A stretch of 17,808 bases of DNA, from positions 1-17,808 of the forward strand of contig JAAZXP010000022.1 of the NCBI GenBank assembly GCA_014240055.1. Direction: 5' to 3'. The stretch's first letter is position 1. The number at the start of each line of letters is the position of its first letter. Position numbers and translations under genes: made by a program. The notes under the pieces are model-generated. The model did no database searches. It worked only from the letters and a program-made list of their open reading frames with translations, and was not told the origin of the DNA. Positions 6,661-14,154 of this stretch are shown piece by piece. The DNA is from Methanobacteriota archaeon. GTDB lineage: Archaea > Thermoplasmatota > Poseidoniia > MGIII > CG-Epi1.

Positions 6661-8594
6661 CGTCTACTGATTGCTATCAAACCAGTAACCAATAAACTAA
6701 TAAAAAGGGATATTGAAGGAAGTCCTGAATCTTCTACTTCTTCGAGTGCTGTTTCATCTGTAGTTTCAGTACCGTCTCCACCTACATTGACTGTTGGACC
6801 ATAAAAATCTGCCATATTATCCTGAGCTATTCCATCTGCCCAAATAACAGTTATATCTAATGTATAGACTCCCTTAACCGGAAACATTAGTGTATAATTG
6901 TAACCATCTGCCGTAGGTATTGTAATCTTGTAAGAATCTCTGCTACCATTAGGATTATTGACTACAACTGTATAGTGATCAACGTCACCAGTTGTTTTCG
7001 AAAAATCCATAGTAAAGGAATCTCCCGGCTCTATATTCTTTGAACTAAAAGAAACAACAAAATTCTTCTGTTCAGATGCTGAAAGAACAACTTCTATAGT
7101 TTGAGTTGTATTTGACGACAAACCTCCGTCATCCCACACCATAAGTGTGATTTCGTATGTACCGCTTGTATTAGCTAACCAAGTAGTGTTCTTATTTGAT
7201 GATATAACTACATCGTTTACAGACCACTCAAAATTAGTCACTGTTCCTTCTATATCACTAGAAGTACTATTGAAATTATAAGATAAACCTTCAGAACTAA
7301 TATCGAAAGATGCAGTCGGAGGTGTATTCTCTACAATCTTAAAATTGGCTGAAACTTTTGAGCTCCATACACCACTATCATCTCGGACTTCCAATTTAAC
7401 TTGATAAATTGTTAAATCTGAAAATTCTGAAATCCAGGTTGATTCTTCAGATACTACTTCATTGTTATGCCACCATTTGTAAGCTACAATTTGCCCATCT
7501 GGATCATTTGAATTATGAGAACTAAATGTGAGTGTTGAATATTGATAATACTCAGGAGTTAAACCTCCTAGAGATTCTGGTGAAATACTTATTGAAGCTA
7601 CTGGAGACTCATTAGGGGGATTTACAGTTATAAAAAGGTGTACCCAACTTGAATAAGTTCCTGAATCATCAATAGCTCTTCCCATCAAATCATAATTATG
7701 AACTTCCTCAGTTAGATTGTCTAAAACTAAGTCTTCGGTATCTAATCTAAATAATAATGAAGGTCCTGCCTTATCTTCCCACATTTCCCATTCATAGCTG
7801 CAACTAATTTCTTGGAAATAATTATCTAAACAAGTAGAGTTGACTGCTAAAATTTCACCTGCTTTTATTGAAACTTGATCTGGTCCTTCAATATCTAAAA
7901 TAGGTATTGGAGGTAAAACAAGGAGTTCTTTAGTATCTTCACTAAAATCTTCATTAGAATTATCTGTAATTGTTAGTCTTACATTATGATTGCCTACCTG
8001 AAATTGGTTAGATTCAAAAGCTTCTGTATCTGCTAAATATGACCAATTACCCAGTCCATCCCATTGTATATGCCAAGCAAAAGACAAATCAGGATTAATC
8101 TCATCAGTACAAGGTTGAGGCTCAGGTTGCATTGTAGTACAAGATTCAAAACGAGCAGTCTCTCCAAGACGAAGAGAAGGGGGAGTTATATCAAAATTAA
8201 CGCTTAATTCGGAATCTTTTCCTTCATCTCCAATTACAGTTAATATTGTAGTAGAATTATCATTTATTTCACTCCAATTTCCATCTCCTTTAACTTGTAA
8301 TGTAACATTATGTTCACCTTCAGTAAACAAATTAGACCCCATTGCAAAATTAAGATTCAGAAAATCTGAACCTGATGTTAAAACACCATCAATTGAAGAA
8401 TTCCAATAATAATACTCTAACTGTTCCTCATTGCACACAGTACAATCTGCATCAAAGTTAACCTCTTCGTCAATCCTATTATCAACATTATCTGGATTGA
8501 TATTTACCATTAGTACTTCTGTTTCGGCTGATGCCGGGACCAAAATAGCTATAGATGCTACAAACAATATTCCAAAAATTAATTCTAAGCGCAT
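6651..8594 (-). CDS. Large secreted multi-PKD surface protein with GLPSIS C-terminal anchor
   Basis: Signal peptide MRLELIFGILFVASIAILVP-ASA followed by about six Ig/PKD-like domains, then a Glu/Asp/Thr-rich linker and the tail GLPSIS-hydrophobic helix-RRQR. Counting from the upstream ATG at 8627, the domains fall near 43-133, 141-237, 242-336, 341-432, 437-514 and 520-600. The best PKD signatures are YKWWHNNE...YQVKLEVRDD and FEWSVND...YEITLMVWDD. The first three domains each carry a cysteine pair (62/65, 163/173, 266/276), probably disulfides outside the cell. The start at 8594 is chosen because the signal peptide begins there and GGTG lies 5 nt upstream. The in-frame ATG at 8627 directly follows the previous stop (TAAATG) and would add 11 residues. 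The protein is likely a cell-surface adhesion or scaffold protein; its ligand is unknown. Confidence 0.82.
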   Translation of the reverse strand: MRLELIFGILFVASIAILVPASAETEVLMVNINPDNVDNRIDEEVNFDADCTVCNEEQLEYYYWNSSIDGVLTSGSDFLNLNFAMGSNLFTEGEHNVTLQVKGDGNWSEINDNSTTILTVIGDEGKDSELSVNFDITPPSLRLGETARFESCTTMQPEPQPCTDEINPDLSFAWHIQWDGLGNWSYLADTEAFESNQFQVGNHNVRLTITDNSNEDFSEDTKELLVLPPIPILDIEGPDQVSIKAGEILAVNSTCLDNYFQEISCSYEWEMWEDKAGPSLLFRLDTEDLVLDNLTEEVHNYDLMGRAIDDSGTYSSWVHLFITVNPPNESPVASISISPESLGGLTPEYYQYSTLTFSSHNSNDPDGQIVAYKWWHNNEVVSEESTWISEFSDLTIYQVKLEVRDDSGVWSSKVSANFKIVENTPPTASFDISSEGLSYNFNSTSSDIEGTVTNFEWSVNDVVISSNKNTTWLANTSGTYEITLMVWDDGGLSSNTTQTIEVVLSASEQKNFVVSFSSKNIEPGDSFTMDFSKTTGDVDHYTVVVNNPNGSRDSYKITIPTADGYNYTLMFPVKGVYTLDITVIWADGIAQDNMADFYGPTVNVGGDGTETTDETALEEVEDSGLPSISLFISLLVTGLIAISRRQR

Positions 8595-8627
8595 ATTTAC
8601 ACCAAGCCTTCCAGCTTCTGACTGCAT

Positions 8628-8801
8628 TTAACGCTTGCCTTTATTGTAACGTTTATCAATTTTAGAATCGGTATGGTGCATTGGAAACATCAATTCCCCT
8701 ATTCCAGGTATAGGCTTACCCATCTTATCTGCAATATACCTTACAGAAAAATAGCCAATAATAAGACCCAAGCCAACTCCAACAAGAGGGAAAAAATTCA
8801 T
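8628..8801 (-). CDS. Small one-TM membrane protein, unrecognised (57 aa)
   Basis: Reads MNFFPLVGVGLGLIIGYFSV, then RYIADKMGKPIPGIGELMFP and a charged tail ending in KGKR. The first 20 residues form one hydrophobic helix; the rest is basic and probably cytoplasmic. The start ATG shares its A with the stop of the upstream small gene (TAATG), and the stop TAA is directly followed by an in-frame ATG of the PKD gene. This coupling on both sides and the protein-like composition support a real gene despite its size. I do not recognise the family. Confidence 0.6.
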   Translation of the reverse strand: MNFFPLVGVGLGLIIGYFSVRYIADKMGKPIPGIGELMFPMHHTDSKIDKRYNKGKR

Positions 8802-8968
8802 TAAAAATCAGGCTCAAACTCAGCTTGTAACTCAGTCATCAATTGTGAGAGAAGCCTATCAAAACGCTTACTACGGTATTCCCGTGCTCCGCCCATATCG
8901 GTTTGAACCTTAGCTATGAACAATGCCTCATCAGTTTCTAACTCTATACGACAAATTGACTCTTCCAT
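8801..8968 (-). CDS. Small acidic cytosolic protein, unrecognised (55 aa)
   Basis: Begins MEESICRIELETDEALFIAK and ends in LQAEFEPDF. It is predicted as a strand followed by long amphipathic helices, with no signal or membrane segment. Support for being real: it fills otherwise empty sequence, has a TATA-like box at the leaderless distance from its ATG, and joins the next small gene by a TAATG overlap. It is too short to assign; a faint likeness to Pcc1-type small subunits is not strong enough to call. Confidence 0.55.
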   Translation of the reverse strand: MEESICRIELETDEALFIAKVQTDMGGAREYRSKRFDRLLSQLMTELQAEFEPDF

Positions 8969-8986
8969 TAATTAAGACTAAATAAT

Positions 8987-9000
8987 GGTTATATTTAATA
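8987..9000 (-). promoter_or_regulatory. TATA-like promoter of the small-gene/PKD operon
   Basis: Minus-strand TATTAAATATAACC has its centre about 26 nt upstream of the ATG at 8968. That is the archaeal TATA-box distance for a transcript starting at or next to the start codon (leaderless). No Shine-Dalgarno sequence is seen ahead of this ATG, which agrees with that reading. Confidence 0.5.
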
Positions 9001-9012
9001 GTTACCAGAATA

Positions 9013-10620
9013 CTACATTCTGAAAACGCCGAAATCTGAATCATCAATCGGTTTATTCAATGATGTAGAAAGGCCTAGAGCAAGTATCATTCGCGTATCT
9101 AGAGGATCTATCACTCCATCATCCCATAAACGGGCTGTCGAATAATAGGGATTGCCCTCAAGTTCATATTTCTCAAGTATAGGATCTCTAACCTTCTTAA
9201 TCTGTGACTTGCTCAAAGATTTACCTTGTTTAGCCATTTGGTCCTGCTTAATAGTAGCCAGAACGTCTGCAGCCTGTTCACCACCCATTACTGAAGTCCT
9301 TGCATTAGGCCACATCCAAAGTTGACGTGGTTGGTAAGCTCGCCCACACATACCATAATTACCTGCACCAAAAGAACCGCCAATTATTACTGTAAATTTT
9401 GGAACTTTAGCATTAGAAACTGCCATAACCATCTTTGCCCCGTCTTTAGCAATACCACCGGCCTCATAGTCCTTACCTACCATAAAGCCAACTATATTCT
9501 GTAAAAAGACGAGAGGTATCTTACGTTGACAACACATCTCAATAAAATGTGTAGACTTAAGAGAAGATTCAGAAAAAAGCACCCCATTATTGGCTATAAT
9601 TCCAATTGGATAGCCCATTATTTTTGCAAAACCACAAACTACTGTACGGCCATAATTAGCCTTGAACTCATGAAACTTAGAACCATCAACTAATCTGGCA
9701 ATTACTTCCCTAACATCATAAGGTTGCCTCGAATCTTCGGGTATTATCTCATACAACTCTTCAGGATTGTATTGTGGTTCTTCCGGTTCTGAAACATCTA
9801 ACTTAAATTTTGGTTCACGATTCAAATTAGAAATTATATCTCTTGCTATTTCTATTGCATGCGAATCATTTAATGCATAATGGTCCGCAACACCACTTTT
9901 CCGAGTATGTACATCAGCACCACCTAAATCCTCAGAATTGACTTCCTCTCCAGTAGCTGCTTTGACTAATGGTGGACCTGCAAGAAATATAGTTCCTTGT
10001 TCCTTTACAATAATAGTCTCATCAGACATGGCTGGAACATAAGCCCCCCCCGCAGTGCAAGAACCCATAACTACTGCAATTTGAGAAATGCCTAGTGCAG
10101 ACATCTGTGCTTGATTGTAGAAGATGCGGCCAAAGTGCTCCTTATCTGGAAAGACCTCGTCTTGCATTGGCAAAAAAGCACCACCTGAATCCACAAGATA
10201 AATACAAGGTAAATTATTCTCTTGAGCAACTTCTTGAGCTCTTAAATGTTTTTTAACTGTTAAAGGATAGTATGTTCCTCCTTTAACTGTAGCATCGTTT
10301 GCGATTATCATAACCTCACGATTATGAACTACTCCAATTCCAGTAACTATACCTGCTGAGGGAACTTCATCGCCATACAACCCATTCGCAGCCAAAGGTG
10401 AAAATTCAAGGAAAGGCGTATCAGTATCAATTAACTCTTCAATACGATCTCTGGCCAACAATTTACCTCTTTCTTGATGACGAGTGACTACCTCTGGCCG
10501 TCCACCCTGACTCGATAGAGTTATGCGTTCTCTTAATTCTTTAACAATTTTTTTATTAAAGCTACGATTAGAAATTGATTCAGAAGAACTAGAATTATGA
10601 TTTGTATGTATTATATTCAT
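9013..10620 (-). CDS. liuB: Methylcrotonyl-CoA carboxylase, carboxyltransferase (beta) subunit
   Basis: Transfers CO2 from carboxybiotin to 3-methylcrotonyl-CoA in leucine/isovalerate breakdown. At 535 residues it has the normal length. It has the two crotonase-like halves of the family, with diagnostic blocks very close to MCC beta: ANDATVKGGTYYPLTVKKHL, CIYLVDSGGAFLP, HFGRIFYNQAQMSA, GSCTAGGAYVPAMSDE (first oxyanion loop) and GGSFGAGNYGMCGRAYQPR (second). The VKGGTYYP and DSGGAFLP blocks favour MCC over propionyl-CoA carboxylase. The start ATG overlaps the carrier-protein stop by ATGA, so translation is probably coupled. It is the last gene of the liu operon. An eight-base G run in the coding strand falls in the first oxyanion loop. 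Confidence 0.93.
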   Translation of the reverse strand: MNIIHTNHNSSSSESISNRSFNKKIVKELRERITLSSQGGRPEVVTRHQERGKLLARDRIEELIDTDTPFLEFSPLAANGLYGDEVPSAGIVTGIGVVHNREVMIIANDATVKGGTYYPLTVKKHLRAQEVAQENNLPCIYLVDSGGAFLPMQDEVFPDKEHFGRIFYNQAQMSALGISQIAVVMGSCTAGGAYVPAMSDETIIVKEQGTIFLAGPPLVKAATGEEVNSEDLGGADVHTRKSGVADHYALNDSHAIEIARDIISNLNREPKFKLDVSEPEEPQYNPEELYEIIPEDSRQPYDVREVIARLVDGSKFHEFKANYGRTVVCGFAKIMGYPIGIIANNGVLFSESSLKSTHFIEMCCQRKIPLVFLQNIVGFMVGKDYEAGGIAKDGAKMVMAVSNAKVPKFTVIIGGSFGAGNYGMCGRAYQPRQLWMWPNARTSVMGGEQAADVLATIKQDQMAKQGKSLSKSQIKKVRDPILEKYELEGNPYYSTARLWDDGVIDPLDTRMILALGLSTSLNKPIDDSDFGVFRM

Positions 10621-11111
10621 TCATCCTCCAATTCGAACATTAATTCACCTTCTTTAACTTGGCCACCAACATCTACTGACGTTAATTTTGATAAAATTCC
10701 ATCCCTAGGAGATATCAATCTATGTTCCATTTTCATTGCTTCAAGAACAATAATAACATCCCCTTTACTAACCTTAGTCCTGTCTTCCACCTTCTTATCT
10801 AATAATTTACCAGTTATTGGGCTTAAAACTACATCATCACTTACTTCTTCAGATTGCTGACTTGACACTCTTGTAGACTTCTTTGTAATAAAATAATTAT
10901 TTCCATTTAAATGCACATATATCTCATTACCTTTTCTTTCAGAATAGGCAATTGTACGGATGCCATTTAGTATAATTTCTAATCTGCCATCACTTTTCCT
11001 AGAAAATTCCCCCTCGGATAAGTTATCATCGATATTTATCGTAAAATTAGAGCCTGAACGTCTAATTTTCACATTGTGCTTGGAAGAACCAATAGTTAGA
11101 ATTTCAGCCAT
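10617..11111 (-). CDS. Biotin carboxyl carrier subunit of methylcrotonyl-CoA carboxylase (detached C-terminal part of alpha)
   Basis: Carries biotin between the biotin carboxylase and the carboxyltransferase. The last 75 residues are a biotinyl/lipoyl domain with EAMKMEH at 124-130, biotin on Lys127, and the flanking SPITGKL and V..GDVIIVLEAMK blocks. The first 80 residues are beta-rich and probably correspond to the linker/BT region that docks on the beta subunit. In most MCC enzymes this part is fused to the biotin carboxylase in one chain of about 650 residues; here it is a separate gene of 164 codons. The start ATG at 11111 shares its A with the biotin carboxylase stop (TAATG). An ATG at 11129 would add six residues but lacks this junction. 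Confidence 0.9.
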   Translation of the reverse strand: MAEILTIGSSKHNVKIRRSGSNFTINIDDNLSEGEFSRKSDGRLEIILNGIRTIAYSERKGNEIYVHLNGNNYFITKKSTRVSSQQSEEVSDDVVLSPITGKLLDKKVEDRTKVSKGDVIIVLEAMKMEHRLISPRDGILSKLTSVDVGGQVKEGELMFELEDE

Positions 11112-12583
11112 TAAGTACCCTGCCTCCAACCACCTTTACTACTCCAGGGAGAATACGGATCTCTAGCTAATTTCTGAACTTCTTGGCTACTAGACTTTGA
11201 TCCTAATAAGGCTGCAACCATCAGTTCAGTAGGGATTTCTCTATAACTCCAAGTTGCATAATGCTCATCTATAAATCCAGTGGAAAACGAGCATTTTTGA
11301 AATGATTTATTCTGCATGATATCTCGTAAAAATGGTTGATTCGTTATCAAACCTAAAATAACAAAGTTAGATAGTGCATTATCCATACGATCTATAGCTG
11401 AATTTCTATCTGAATCCCAAACAACTAACTTTGCTAATAGAGGATCATAAGCACTTGTCACTTCTTGCCCTTCTGAAATACCTACATCATTTCTAACGCC
11501 AGGTCCCTCTGGCAATATCATCTTGTGGACTATTCCAGGAGTTGGAAGGAAATTACGTGAAGGATCTTCTGCGTATATTCTACATTCAATCGAATGTCCT
11601 CTTTGTTTAACATCTTTTTGGGACAATGTCAAATTCATCCCATAAGCTATTTTTATTTGCCATTTTACTATATCTATTCCGCAAACCATTTCAGTTACAC
11701 CATGCTCAACCTGCAGGCGAGTATTCATTTCTAAAAAATAAAATTCCCCGTTTTGATACAAAAATTCTACAGTCCCTGCATTTTTGTAATTAGCGACTCT
11801 GGCGGCTTTAATTGCTGCATCACCCATCATCTTTCTAATTTTATTATTAATAGCTGGAGAAGGCGATTCTTCAATTATTTTTTGATGTCTTCTCTGTATA
11901 GAACATTCTCTTTCATAAAGATGTATTATATTGCCAAAATTATCGCCCAAAATTTGAACTTCGATGTGTCTAGGATTCTCCAAGAATTTTTCAAGAATTA
12001 TAGTATCATTTCCAAAAGAATTACGAGCCTCATTTTTGGCAGCCTCAAGGGCAGACTCTAAATCATCAGGTGAAGAAACTACTCTCATACCCTTTCCACC
12101 TCCGCCTGCTGCAGCCTTAACCATCAAAGGATAACCTATTCCTCTAGCAATTGCATCTATATTTCCACTTAACTCTCCATCGCTTCCCGGAATTGTGGGA
12201 ACTCCCGCATCAATCATCATTTTCTTAGATTCGGCTTTATCACCCATTAATCTAATCGTATCAGGGTCAGGACCTATGAAAATTAAACCTGAATCTGCAA
12301 CAAATTTCGCAAATTCTCCATTCTCTGATAAAAAACCATAGCCAGGATGAATAGCATCTGAATTTGTTTCTTTAGCAGCACCTATTACCTTATCAAAATT
12401 CAAATAACTTTCTGAAGGATTTGCGGGCCCAATTTCTACAGATTCATCAGCCATCATAACATGAGGTGATTCAGAATCAATATCAGAATAAATTGCAACT
12501 GTTTTAATTTTCATCTCTTGACAAGCTTTAATAATTCTACAAGCGATTTCTCCGCGGTTAGCGATTAAGATTTTTTTAAACAT
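11111..12583 (-). CDS. liuD: Biotin carboxylase subunit of methylcrotonyl-CoA carboxylase
   Basis: ATP- and bicarbonate-dependent carboxylation of biotin. The start is the classic MFKKILIANRGEIACRI, placed at 12583 where ATG overlaps the hydratase stop (TAATG); an ATG at 12595 would add four residues. Visible blocks are HPGYGFLSEN, the ATP-grasp glycine loop KAAAGGGGKGMR, RECSIQRRHQK, EMNTRLQVEHGVTE and the C-terminal RNDVG...YDPLLAKL. It ends at SPWSSKGGWRQGT, which corresponds to the PW..GGWR segment where the fused alpha subunit would run on into its BT and biotin domains. The chain of 490 residues is therefore the N-terminal part only of a usual MCC alpha. Assignment to MCC, not acetyl- or propionyl-CoA carboxylase, rests on the neighbours. 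Confidence 0.92.
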   Translation of the reverse strand: MFKKILIANRGEIACRIIKACQEMKIKTVAIYSDIDSESPHVMMADESVEIGPANPSESYLNFDKVIGAAKETNSDAIHPGYGFLSENGEFAKFVADSGLIFIGPDPDTIRLMGDKAESKKMMIDAGVPTIPGSDGELSGNIDAIARGIGYPLMVKAAAGGGGKGMRVVSSPDDLESALEAAKNEARNSFGNDTIILEKFLENPRHIEVQILGDNFGNIIHLYERECSIQRRHQKIIEESPSPAINNKIRKMMGDAAIKAARVANYKNAGTVEFLYQNGEFYFLEMNTRLQVEHGVTEMVCGIDIVKWQIKIAYGMNLTLSQKDVKQRGHSIECRIYAEDPSRNFLPTPGIVHKMILPEGPGVRNDVGISEGQEVTSAYDPLLAKLVVWDSDRNSAIDRMDNALSNFVILGLITNQPFLRDIMQNKSFQKCSFSTGFIDEHYATWSYREIPTELMVAALLGSKSSSQEVQKLARDPYSPWSSKGGWRQGT

Positions 12584-13326
12584 TATTTGTTCCAACTTGG
12601 CTTCCTTTTTTGAAAAAATGAGCTTATACCTTCGCTACACTCTTCTCCACTCTTGATTTCATTAATGAGATGAGCTAAATCCATATCTCTTTCTTCTCTA
12701 GTTTTAGACAAAATATTACTATTTAATAATTTTTTAATCCTTTTCTGAGCTTCAGGACCTCCTTTTTCTAAACGTAAGATTAATTCATCTAAATCGGATC
12801 CATCTGCACTATATTTTCCGTATATCATCCCCATTTCTTTAGCAAGGGACACTCCAAATTTCTCTCCAGTCAGAAAAATTTCTCTCATTATCCCTATATC
12901 AAGTTTTCGAGCAACATAAGGAAATATTACTGCAGGAACCATTCCTACTCTTACTTCTGGAAAACCAAATTTTGTACTGCCATCTGCTAAAATAAAATCA
13001 CACGCACAGGCCAATCCCATTCCTCCACCTAAACAAGAACCATGCACTAAAGCTACAGTTGGTAAACTACAATTTACAATTTCATTTAATAATTGTTGAA
13101 GTTGGGTAGGTTCCCACTCATTTAAGTCAGCACCTGAACAAAAAACAGGTCCTTCGCCTCGAATTACCACAGCTCTAAGATTATCAAACTTTTGAGCTTC
13201 TCTAATAGATGCCATCATTGCTCCCATCATTTCTGAATTAAGTGCATTTTTCTTATCTACATTATTCAATCTTAATGTCATAATGCTACCCTTTCTCTCA
13301 ACAATAAGGGGGAATGTCTCAGGCAT
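12583..13326 (-). CDS. liuC: Methylglutaconyl-CoA hydratase (enoyl-CoA hydratase family)
   Basis: Crotonase-fold enzyme of 247 residues, predicted to hydrate 3-methylglutaconyl-CoA to HMG-CoA after the carboxylase step. Marks are FCSGADL (62-68, CoA/oxyanion loop), HGSCLGGGMGLACACD (95-110) and FGFPEVRVGMVPAVIFPYV (120-138). The LGGGMGL and EVR.G.VPAVI.PYV pattern is that of LiuC/AUH-type hydratases. The first catalytic Glu of standard crotonase is replaced by Gly here, as in LiuC, while E124 is kept. It is first in the liu operon and is coupled to the next gene by TAATG. A general short-chain enoyl-CoA hydratase is the alternative, but the operon argues against it. Confidence 0.85.
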   Translation of the reverse strand: MPETFPLIVERKGSIMTLRLNNVDKKNALNSEMMGAMMASIREAQKFDNLRAVVIRGEGPVFCSGADLNEWEPTQLQQLLNEIVNCSLPTVALVHGSCLGGGMGLACACDFILADGSTKFGFPEVRVGMVPAVIFPYVARKLDIGIMREIFLTGEKFGVSLAKEMGMIYGKYSADGSDLDELILRLEKGGPEAQKRIKKLLNSNILSKTREERDMDLAHLINEIKSGEECSEGISSFFQKRKPSWNK

Positions 13327-13342
13327 GAATTATCATCAGAAT

Positions 13343-13364
13343 AGTACTATTAATAATAGATACT
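13343..13364 (-). promoter_or_regulatory. Inverted repeat overlapping the likely liu promoter
   Basis: AGTA-CTATTA-A-TAATAG-A-TACT: two 10-bp arms, identical apart from one extra base in the right arm. The centre (about 13353) is 27 nt upstream of the liuC ATG and coincides with the only TATA-like sequence (TATTATTAATA on the minus strand). This is where a repressor or activator would control a leaderless transcript of the leucine-degradation operon. AT-rich sequence gives such repeats by chance fairly often. Confidence 0.4.
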
Positions 13365-13371
13365 AAAATAT

Positions 13372-14151
13372 TTAATTTTCATCTACATGAGATTCTAAAT
13401 CATCTCCGCCTGCAAAAGTAGACTGGATTATCGAGTATAAATCATCCATTCCCTCGCCCTCTTTTGAAGAAACTGCGAGTAAATTTGATTCTAAAGTTAA
13501 TATTTGAAGAACACGTAATAATTCTGAAGAAAGAACTCCTGACATCCCTACCATGTTTGGCATTGCCATAGACAAAGCATCAAAATCTGAAGCCCATTCC
13601 CGAATCTTATCGACTTCTTCAGGTTCAAGAAGATCACATTTTGTTAAAACTGGAAACATTGGTATTGGAAATCTAAGATGGGCTGCCGAGGCCAGTAATA
13701 GTTGAGTGACAAAACCTTCAGGCGTTCTTGATAAAAGAGGATCTAAAAGTAAAATCATCCCTGATCTCTCTGACAGATTTTCTATGAATACCTTGGACGC
13801 TTCTCTATACAAAAATAATTCAGTTTGGCCAGGAGTATCTACAAGGAAATAATCACATGAAACTTCTTGAACCTGTTCTTTCAACCAATCTAATTCTAAT
13901 GCTAAGAGATCCGCACAGACTACTTGAGCACCATTAGGCCCTAAACTATACTGATCCATTATGTCTGTTAATGTGAATTTCTCGCGAACATCTATAGCCG
14001 CTTCATAAGCTACACTTTCAGCACCAGGGTCTAAATTAATCGCAACACCGTCGTAACGATAATGTTGCATCCATTCTTGTAGTGTAGCCACTAATGTAGA
14101 CTTGCCAGCTCCTGCTGAGCCTACAAAGTATAGCAGTGATGTATGGTCCAT
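13372..14151 (-). CDS. GPN-loop GTPase
   Basis: Dimeric SIMIBI-class GTPase of the family found in all archaea and eukaryotes. Eukaryotic members act in RNA polymerase II assembly; the archaeal role is not settled. Marks are P-loop GSAGAGKS (11-18), NLDPGAE (39-45), the defining GPN at 71-73, DTPGQTELF (105-113) and TKCD (170-173). The length of 259 is typical. It starts 3 nt after the stop of the large CARDB protein gene, with no room for a separate promoter, so the two are probably on one message. A gap of 45 nt separates it from the liu operon. The acidic C-terminus (DDLESHVDEN) is unstructured. Confidence 0.93.
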   Translation of the reverse strand: MDHTSLLYFVGSAGAGKSTLVATLQEWMQHYRYDGVAINLDPGAESVAYEAAIDVREKFTLTDIMDQYSLGPNGAQVVCADLLALELDWLKEQVQEVSCDYFLVDTPGQTELFLYREASKVFIENLSERSGMILLLDPLLSRTPEGFVTQLLLASAAHLRFPIPMFPVLTKCDLLEPEEVDKIREWASDFDALSMAMPNMVGMSGVLSSELLRVLQILTLESNLLAVSSKEGEGMDDLYSIIQSTFAGGDDLESHVDEN

Positions 14152-14154
14152 TAA

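Noticed and set aside
11105..11135. Frameshift breaking a fused MCC alpha subunit
   Set aside because: Considered because BC and carrier are normally fused. The clean TAATG junction, a full BC end and a plausible new N-terminus fit two genes better; comparison with relatives would settle it.
11753..12061. 102-codon + strand frame inside the biotin carboxylase gene
   Set aside because: Antisense to conserved ATP-grasp motifs; no start context or domain.
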